Positions 59,524 through 64,000 of a stretch of DNA of 64,000 nt are shown here, in pieces. The notes under the pieces were generated by a model. The model had not been told where the DNA came from. It ran no database searches and saw nothing but the letters and a program-made list of their open reading frames with translations. Source of the stretch: Candidatus Poribacteria bacterium (GTDB lineage Bacteria > Poribacteria > WGA-4E > WGA-3G); NCBI GenBank assembly GCA_028821605.1, contig JAPPFM010000056.1:1-64000 (forward strand). Reading direction: 5' to 3'. Both the position numbers and the translations under genes were made by a program. How positions within the stretch are numbered: position 1 is the stretch's first letter; each line of letters starts with the position of its first letter.

Positions 59524-60969
59524 TTACAAGTAAGGATAGGTGGCGTCGGGTTGATAGTTCGGTAGCAAGGCATCATGTTTTTGCCCGGCTATGAGATTTG
59601 TGCCATCAGTAAAGCCTTCGGGACGGTCGCGGAGAAACTCGATTAAACGATTCCGCCAAGGGGTTAGGTGAGCTTCAGATCCACTCAGGCTTGCCAAGTC
59701 GTGTGTTTCGTGCGGATCGTCCTGTAGATTGAAGAGGTGTTCCCGTCCGGTTTGGGAGTACCATATGTACTTGTGATGTCCATCGGTCACATAGTGGTTA
59801 CCGTGATTGTAATCGTAACAACCGGAATGCTCGCCGTGCAGATAGTCCCTCACTCGGTCGGTATCCCCTCTCATGATGGGTAGTAGACTTTTGCCAGTAC
59901 ATATACTGGGAATCCCAATACCGGCTGCATCCAGAATAGTGGGCATGATGTCTTGCAGACCGACAGGGCTTTGGCAGACTGATTCTTTCGGATAACCCCA
60001 TTTTGCCGGTGCTCGTATCAAAAAAGGCACTCGTGCCGATGCTTCGTAGGGCCAAGTTTTTCGATATAGATTGTGGTCGCCCAGCATCTCACCGTGGTCG
60101 GAAGTGAAAACAATCAAGCAGTCGTTCAACCCACCCATGGACTGGATCAGGCGGCCGATCTGATCGTCAACAAAGTTGATCATCCCGTAATAAGCCGCAC
60201 GGGCACAGTACATATCGTGTTCGTCGAGACAAATTTCCCAAGCGTTTGGATCCAATCCCTTTTGAGCCCCATCGAATTTGGGTGCCCAGTCACCAACCAC
60301 GGGTGAAGGAAGGTCCCGCTGGATGTAACGCTGGTAGTAGTGAACCGGTGGTGTTAGCGGTGGATGTGGATCTATAAAGGAGATGTTGAGAAAGAAAGGC
60401 ACTGTCGGATCACGCTTTTTCAAAAAATTGAGGGTGCGGTCGATGCACCAGAAGGTGTGCATCTGTTCTTCGGGTAGGTGATGGGGACGACCGACCCATC
60501 CGTTGGCAGAGACACCGTGTGCCATACCTGGATGAATATCGTTACGACGGTGGTATTGTTGCAGCCAGTCAACGTAGTCGTTGTGATCTCCTCGGGTGGC
60601 ATCGGCGAGTTGCAGATGGTCAAAACCGTACCGTTTACGCGGTGGGTTCAGATGCAGCTTGCCAATCATCTCGGTTTGATAACCGGCTGCGGACAATTCA
60701 CCTGCCAGTGTGTGGGATGGATTCCACTGCGCTCCTCTAAATCCAACGCCACCGTTGGCGGCTGGTGCGGTGCCGGTCATCAGACTGCGCCGAGCCGGAA
60801 TACAACTCGGACATTCGGCGTATCCACGGCGAAAATGTGTGCCGGTGCGACCGATCCAATCCAAATTTGGTGTCTGCAAACAGTCGGGACCGTCAGGGTC
60901 TAAGCCCACGCAGTCGCCGCGTTGTTGATCGGTGGTGATTAAAAGGATGTTGGGACGGGTATCAGACAT
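59524..60969 (-). CDS. Sulfatase (formylglycine type)
   Basis: A 481-residue arylsulfatase-family enzyme. NILLITTDQQRGDCVG gives the N-terminal metal site. The maturation motif is intact: CIPAR with Cys56 to be oxidised to formylglycine by a sulfatase-modifying enzyme, and LMTG following. FLNISFIDPHPPLTPP and IVFTSDHGEMLGDHNLYRKTWPYE complete the metal and substrate sites. It hydrolyses sulfate esters, probably on sulfated glycans. No signal peptide is visible. ATG 60969 was preferred to a TTG at 60996. No sulfatase-modifying gene is in the window. Contrast the sulfatase-fold gene at 7505, which lacks the Cys. Confidence 0.93.
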   Translation of the reverse strand: MSDTRPNILLITTDQQRGDCVGLDPDGPDCLQTPNLDWIGRTGTHFRRGYAECPSCIPARRSLMTGTAPAANGGVGFRGAQWNPSHTLAGELSAAGYQTEMIGKLHLNPPRKRYGFDHLQLADATRGDHNDYVDWLQQYHRRNDIHPGMAHGVSANGWVGRPHHLPEEQMHTFWCIDRTLNFLKKRDPTVPFFLNISFIDPHPPLTPPVHYYQRYIQRDLPSPVVGDWAPKFDGAQKGLDPNAWEICLDEHDMYCARAAYYGMINFVDDQIGRLIQSMGGLNDCLIVFTSDHGEMLGDHNLYRKTWPYEASARVPFLIRAPAKWGYPKESVCQSPVGLQDIMPTILDAAGIGIPSICTGKSLLPIMRGDTDRVRDYLHGEHSGCYDYNHGNHYVTDGHHKYIWYSQTGREHLFNLQDDPHETHDLASLSGSEAHLTPWRNRLIEFLRDRPEGFTDGTNLIAGQKHDALLPNYQPDATYPYL

Positions 60970-61040
60970 CTCAAACTCTGGGTAGAAAAATCTCAACCTT
61001 GTGATGCAGCACTTTGTCGGGTTGAAGGTTCCGGTGGTAA

Positions 61041-62108
61041 TTAGTTAAGGAGTTCGTAGAAGAAGTTACGGCGTTTGGGAATATATCCGAGTTCCGCTAT
61101 AGTCCGCTCGATTTCCTCGATGGGCATACAGTAAACCGTTCCTGCTTTGCTGACGACATTCTCCTCAATCATCGTGCCGCCCATGTCATTTGCCCCGAAT
61201 TTAAGCGACAGTTGTCCGATCTTCGGACCTTGGGTTACCCACGAGGATTGAAAGTTGTCGAAGTTGTCCAAGAACAATCGCGAAATAGCAAGTGTTTTGA
61301 GATACTCAAAACTTCCGGCGGGTGGTATATGGTCCATACGGGTATTGGCGGGTTGTAGTGACCAACAGATAAAAGCCGTGAATCCGCTTGTTTCATCTTG
61401 CAAATCGCGCAGCCTGATGAGGTGCTCAACACGTTCGGCGTAACTTTCTACATGTCCATACATCATCGTTGCGCTTGACTTGAGTCCGACGAGATGTCCC
61501 TGACGCATGACTTCTAACCATTCGTCGGCGGTGCACTTCTTAGGACTAATCTCGTTGCGTGCATGTTCCGTGAGGATCTCAGCACCACCCCCCGGAATTG
61601 AATCAAGTCCAGCCTCTCGCAAGCGGATAAGCATCTCTCGCAACGACATACGGTTTATCTTGGCGAACCAATCCAACTCCGGTGGGGAGAATCCATGAAT
61701 ATGGATGGGGTAATTCGCTTTAATCCAGCGGAGGAGATCTTCATACCAATCCAGTTTGAGTTTTGGGTGGAGACCTCCCTGCATCAAAATCAACTCACCG
61801 CCAAGATCAAGCGTTTCCTGTATTTTTTTTCCCAGTTCTTCCCGCTCCATAACATAGGCATCGGGGTCCCGGCGATGACGATAGAAAGCACAGAAATCAC
61901 AGTCAACATAACACCAATTGGTGTAGTTGATATTTCGGTCAACAATATAAGTGACATAGCCTTCGGGGTGTTTCCGTTGCCGAACGGCATCCGCAGCGTG
62001 CCCTAACGCAAGTAGGTCATGGCTTTTGAAGAGCGTCAGGCAGTCATCAAAGTCTAACCGTTCTCCTGCAACGGATTTTTCGAGGATAGGTTGGATATTT
62101 GTATCCAT
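61041..62108 (-). CDS. mqnC: Cyclic dehypoxanthinyl futalosine synthase MqnC
   Basis: A 355-residue radical SAM enzyme of the futalosine menaquinone pathway, cyclising dehypoxanthine futalosine. The cluster motif CYVDCDFC (CxxxCxxC, about residue 67) is followed by AFYRHRRD, typical of MqnC and not MqnE. LGGELILMQGGLHPKL and GFSPPELDWFA follow, then IPGGGAEILTEHARNEISPKKC and GANDMGGTMIEENVVSKAGT. It implies the cell uses menaquinone. A good promoter lies at 62162-62190 on the same strand. Other mqn genes are elsewhere. Confidence 0.93.
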   Translation of the reverse strand: MDTNIQPILEKSVAGERLDFDDCLTLFKSHDLLALGHAADAVRQRKHPEGYVTYIVDRNINYTNWCYVDCDFCAFYRHRRDPDAYVMEREELGKKIQETLDLGGELILMQGGLHPKLKLDWYEDLLRWIKANYPIHIHGFSPPELDWFAKINRMSLREMLIRLREAGLDSIPGGGAEILTEHARNEISPKKCTADEWLEVMRQGHLVGLKSSATMMYGHVESYAERVEHLIRLRDLQDETSGFTAFICWSLQPANTRMDHIPPAGSFEYLKTLAISRLFLDNFDNFQSSWVTQGPKIGQLSLKFGANDMGGTMIEENVVSKAGTVYCMPIEEIERTIAELGYIPKRRNFFYELLN

Positions 62109-62161
62109 TTACAAGTTTCCTTAAGGATTTTATCTGAAACAGGTATCAATTTGCTGTTCTA

Positions 62162-62190
62162 ATTCTAACATGTTATAATTTCTTTGTCAA
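62162..62190 (-). promoter_or_regulatory. Promoter of mqnC (leftward)
   Basis: On the minus strand TTGACA (62190-62185) and TAGAAT (62167-62162) are 17 bases apart, about 55 bases before the mqnC start. Confidence 0.65.
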
Positions 62191-62213
62191 CTTTTCTCTT
62201 ATTTTTTTTTAAT

Positions 62214-62241
62214 TTGACTTTCAGGGAAAATTAGGTATAAT
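62214..62241 (+). promoter_or_regulatory. Promoter of rpoZ
   Basis: TTGACT at 62214-62219, 16-base spacer, TATAAT at 62236-62241; a second TATAAT overlaps at 62242-62247. The rpoZ ATG follows at 62288. Together with the mqnC promoter this forms a divergent promoter region. Confidence 0.6.
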
Positions 62242-62287
62242 TATAATACTCTCAATCTGAACCTGTATTTTAATGAGGAGGAATAAA

Positions 62288-62632
62288 ATGAGTGAAGTGA
62301 TTTACAATGAGGACTTAGTGAAACAGGTATCAAATAAATACCTTGCAGTAAATGTTGCCGCGAAACGCGCGAGAGATATAAATGCAAGCGGTTTGCCTGT
62401 CGCACCTGCGAACGCTTCGGACAAAAAGAAAAAACCTGTTGCCGTTGCGACACAAGAATTGATCGATGGTAAACTCCAATTTGAAAAAAGCGAAGCCAAA
62501 GCACCTGTTCCAAATACACCGTCAATTTTTACCGACTCACAGGACTCAGATGACGGGAGTGATATATTCGATGAGGAACTCCTCGCACGTGAACAAGATA
62601 CTGATGCAGAGGAGCGCGAAGAAGGACTTTAG
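62288..62632 (+). CDS. rpoZ: RNA polymerase omega subunit-like protein
   Basis: A 114-residue protein. Residues 15-70 match omega: NKYLAVNVAAKRARDIN near the N-terminus and KKPVAVATQELIDGKLQFE, the conserved helix contacting the beta' subunit. A 15-20-residue insert (ASGLPVAPANASDKKKK) separates the two. The C-terminal 45 residues are acidic and probably disordered (SDDGSDIFDEELL, EEREEGL). An ideal GAGGAGGAAT site precedes the ATG at 62288. Omega assists RNA polymerase assembly. Confidence 0.82.
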   Translation: MSEVIYNEDLVKQVSNKYLAVNVAAKRARDINASGLPVAPANASDKKKKPVAVATQELIDGKLQFEKSEAKAPVPNTPSIFTDSQDSDDGSDIFDEELLAREQDTDAEEREEGL

Positions 62633-62706
62633 ATCTCTCTAACGACGAAAATTGCTTCTCTCCGAACAACCTCTTGCCAAAAAATCGTCAAAAAAATTAA
62701 AGGCAC

Positions 62707-62735
62707 TTGACAATCTCCAATAAAGTGGGTATAAT
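62707..62735 (+). promoter_or_regulatory. Promoter of the tRNA-Thr-Tyr-Gly-Thr-rpmG cluster
   Basis: TTGACA at 62707-62712, 17-base spacer, TATAAT at 62730-62735: a full-consensus promoter placing transcription start next to tRNA-Thr at 62747. Confidence 0.8.
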
Positions 62736-62746
62736 TAAAAAGTGCT

Positions 62747-62818
62747 GCTGACGTGGCTCAATGGTAGAGCAAGTGATTTGTAATCACTAGGTTGGAGGTT
62801 CGATTCCTCTCGTCAGCT
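62747..62818 (+). tRNA. tRNA-Thr (anticodon TGT)
   Basis: 72 bases. The acceptor pairs GCTGACG with CGTCAGC. The anticodon stem AGTGA/TCACT encloses TTTGTAA, giving TGT. The T arm carries GGTTCGATTCC. No encoded CCA. Confidence 0.95.
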
Positions 62819-62827
62819 TTTAATCAT

Positions 62828-62909
62828 GGGGGTATGCTAGAGCGGTCAAATAGGGCAGACTGTAAATCTGTTGGCTATGCCTACGGTGGTTCGAATCCAT
62901 CTGCCCCCA
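62828..62909 (+). tRNA. tRNA-Tyr (anticodon GTA)
   Basis: 82 bases with a class II variable arm. The acceptor pairs GGGGGTA with TGCCCCC. The anticodon arm CAGACTGTAAATCTG yields GTA. The T arm is GGTTCGAATCC. No encoded CCA. Confidence 0.94.
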
Positions 62910-63030
62910 TCAGTTTTTAGCCGAAAGTAACTTTTAGCGAGGTTTGGTCGGACGCTTGATCTGCGGCGCAGCTTGCAGATTTCCCTAAAGTGTTTTGCTG
63001 TAGATTTCAGGTCACCATCCTTGGTATTGT

Positions 63031-63103
63031 GCGGGAGTAGCTCAGCTGGTAGAGCATTGGCCTTCCAAGCCATGCGTCGCGGGTTCGAATCCCGTCTCCC
63101 GCT
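63031..63103 (+). tRNA. tRNA-Gly (anticodon TCC)
   Basis: 73 bases. GCGGGAG pairs with CTCCCGC. The anticodon stem TTGGC/GCCAT encloses CTTCCAA, giving TCC. The T arm is GGGTTCGAATCCC. Confidence 0.95.
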
Positions 63104-63121
63104 TGTGTGAGTTTGTGATTT

Positions 63122-63194
<73 letters not shown>

Positions 63195-63221
63195 CCACTT
63201 ATCGAAAGTAGAGTGTTTATT

Positions 63222-63374
63222 ATGCCTAGAGACATTGTAACATTAGCATGTGATGTATGCAGTCAACGGAATTATGTAACAACTCGGAACCGTCGGACAA
63301 ACCAATCTCGATATGAACGAAAGAAATACTGTCGGTTCTGTCGGAAGCATACCCCCCATAAGGAAACGCGATAG
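63222..63374 (+). CDS. rpmG: Ribosomal protein L33
   Basis: A 50-residue protein of the large ribosomal subunit. It reads MPRDIVTLACDVCSQRNYVTTRN, then KKYCRFCRKHTPHKETR. The two CxxC pairs make it the zinc-binding (C+) form of L33. Location between tRNA-Thr and tRNA-Trp upstream of secE is common, but the tuf gene usually before it is absent. The longer open frame starting at 63153 lies within tRNA-Thr and is not used. Confidence 0.96.
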   Translation: MPRDIVTLACDVCSQRNYVTTRNRRTNQSRYERKKYCRFCRKHTPHKETR

Positions 63375-63438
63375 ATAACTTCGTGAATTAGGTGACGCAG
63401 GTAATGTAAGCACCTTGTCGTCCCTTAAAACATCTTGC

Positions 63439-63512
63439 AGGCCAGTAGCTCCAACGGCTAGAGCGTCGGTCTCCAAAACCGAATGTTGGGGGTTCGAATC
63501 CCTCCTGGCCTG
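63439..63512 (+). tRNA. tRNA-Trp (anticodon CCA)
   Basis: 74 bases. AGGCCAG pairs with CTGGCCT. The anticodon stem TCGGT/ACCGA encloses CTCCAAA, giving CCA. The T arm is GGGTTCGAATCCC. It lies 12 bases before secE. Confidence 0.95.
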
Positions 63513-63524
63513 CCTTTTAATCTT

Positions 63525-63944
63525 ATGATAGCTCGTTTCAAAAACTATATTCAGGGAATTACTCAGGAATGGCAGCGGGTGTCTAAACCGGACGCGAAAG
63601 AGGTCCAAGGGAGTACGATTACCGTCATTGTTGCTTCCGCACTGTTAGGTCTTTTCATCGGGATAGTCGATGGTAACCCCGCTTTTCCAAGATGGGGGAA
63701 CCCCTTAGGTTGGGTTTTTCTGGTAATTCTCCCGATTGCTGTTTTTTTTATTGTAAGAAGTTGGGAAAACCAACCGCAAAGTAGAGGAAAAGAACTGACT
63801 GCCGATGGTCAGACGAATTGGAAAATATTAGCGACAGCAATAGCTTGTATTCCCATAATTGCCGTACTTGTAAGTCAGTACGTCTTGAATAATCCACTTG
63901 AAGGTTTCGGTATGGCTTTTCTGAGAGCTCTTTTTATACGTTAA
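63525..63944 (+). CDS. secE: Preprotein translocase subunit SecE with C-terminal membrane extension
   Basis: A 139-residue subunit that clamps SecY. The conserved SecE core occupies residues 1-50: amphipathic NYIQGITQEWQRVSKPDAKEV then membrane helix TITVIVASALLGLFIGIVD. Core SecE proteins end just after this Asp. Here about 85 more residues follow, with two further hydrophobic segments (GWVFLVILPIAVFFIVRSW and ILATAIACIPIIAVLVSQYVL) joined by a charged loop. In E. coli SecE the extra helices precede the core, so the order is reversed. The ATG at 63525 lies just after tRNA-Trp; nusG follows in 30 bases. Confidence 0.85.
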   Translation: MIARFKNYIQGITQEWQRVSKPDAKEVQGSTITVIVASALLGLFIGIVDGNPAFPRWGNPLGWVFLVILPIAVFFIVRSWENQPQSRGKELTADGQTNWKILATAIACIPIIAVLVSQYVLNNPLEGFGMAFLRALFIR

Positions 63945-63974
63945 TGGCAATGTGACACACTGGTGAATCAGAAT

Positions 63975-64000
63975 ATGGATGGATACTGGTACGTTGTTCA
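63975..64000 (+). CDS. nusG: Transcription antitermination factor NusG (start only)
   Basis: Only the first eight codons fall in the window: MDGYWYVV, followed by a partial codon starting CA. WYVVH/Q is the conserved NusG N-terminus, and position right after secE is canonical. The protein would bind RNA polymerase and control elongation and termination. Confidence 0.85.

Overview
The window looks like a chromosomal segment from a diderm bacterium related to Candidatus Poribacteria. This is inferred from the gene mix: phytanoyl-CoA-dioxygenase-like enzymes, sulfatase-fold enzymes, ASPIC/FG-GAP and malectin-like secreted proteins, MR/MLE and Gfo/Idh/MocA enzymes, an ECF sigma factor joined to other domains, and many short palindromic intergenic repeats. 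No 16S rRNA is present, so the assignment is unproven. A YidC with a large periplasmic domain, a GT9 heptosyltransferase-like enzyme and lipoproteins support a Gram-negative envelope. MqnC implies menaquinone made by the futalosine route. TGA and TAG are ordinary stops here, and genes are tightly packed.

Layout. 1-12.4 kb: a sugar-type oxidoreductase; groES-groEL behind a sigma-54 promoter with upstream palindromes; a coiled-coil protein and a GT9 enzyme; an operon of sulfatase-fold enzyme, HExxH peptidase and lipoprotein; an aminotransferase; rimI and a cysteine hydrolase. 12.4-15.5 kb: two tandem malectin-like secreted proteins and a CRTAC1-type FG-GAP protein. 15.6-21 kb: the conserved rnpA-yidD-yidC-jag-mnmE block, with an HNH endonuclease where rpmH is usual. 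21-31 kb: a zinc-ribbon protein, a probable selenoprotein thioredoxin with in-frame TGA at the first active-site position, then a leftward run of rsuA/rluB-like synthase, GNAT, HAD, pdxJ, glutamate-type dehydrogenase, NHL protein and glnE. 31-35 kb: an isolated single-polypeptide restriction-modification enzyme with a probably leaderless mRNA. 35-40.7 kb: sugar/enolase-type catabolic enzymes, an SDR, tatD, a lipoprotein and a XylH/RbsC-type permease. 40.7-44.8 kb: one uninterrupted reading frame joining an ECF sigma factor, an FtsZ GTPase and a C-terminally truncated DnaE polymerase. 44.8-54 kb (leftward): ABC binding protein, M23 peptidase, CorC-like CBS protein, and an operon of FAD/Fe-S oxidoreductase, Nramp-like transporter and PhyH. 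54-62 kb: tRNA-Leu, a GT4 enzyme, a coiled-coil protein, an OGG1/AlkA-type glycosylase, a PpiC foldase, a true sulfatase and mqnC. 62-64 kb: rpoZ, then tRNA-Thr, Tyr, Gly, Thr, rpmG, tRNA-Trp, secE and the start of nusG, without the tuf gene often found there.

The two strongest unusual observations are the sigma/FtsZ/DnaE frame and the TGA-containing thioredoxin. Next are the sigma-54 control of groESL with a structured leader, the leaderless restriction-modification gene, SecE with two extra membrane segments, and short hairpin elements fitted between stop and start codons.
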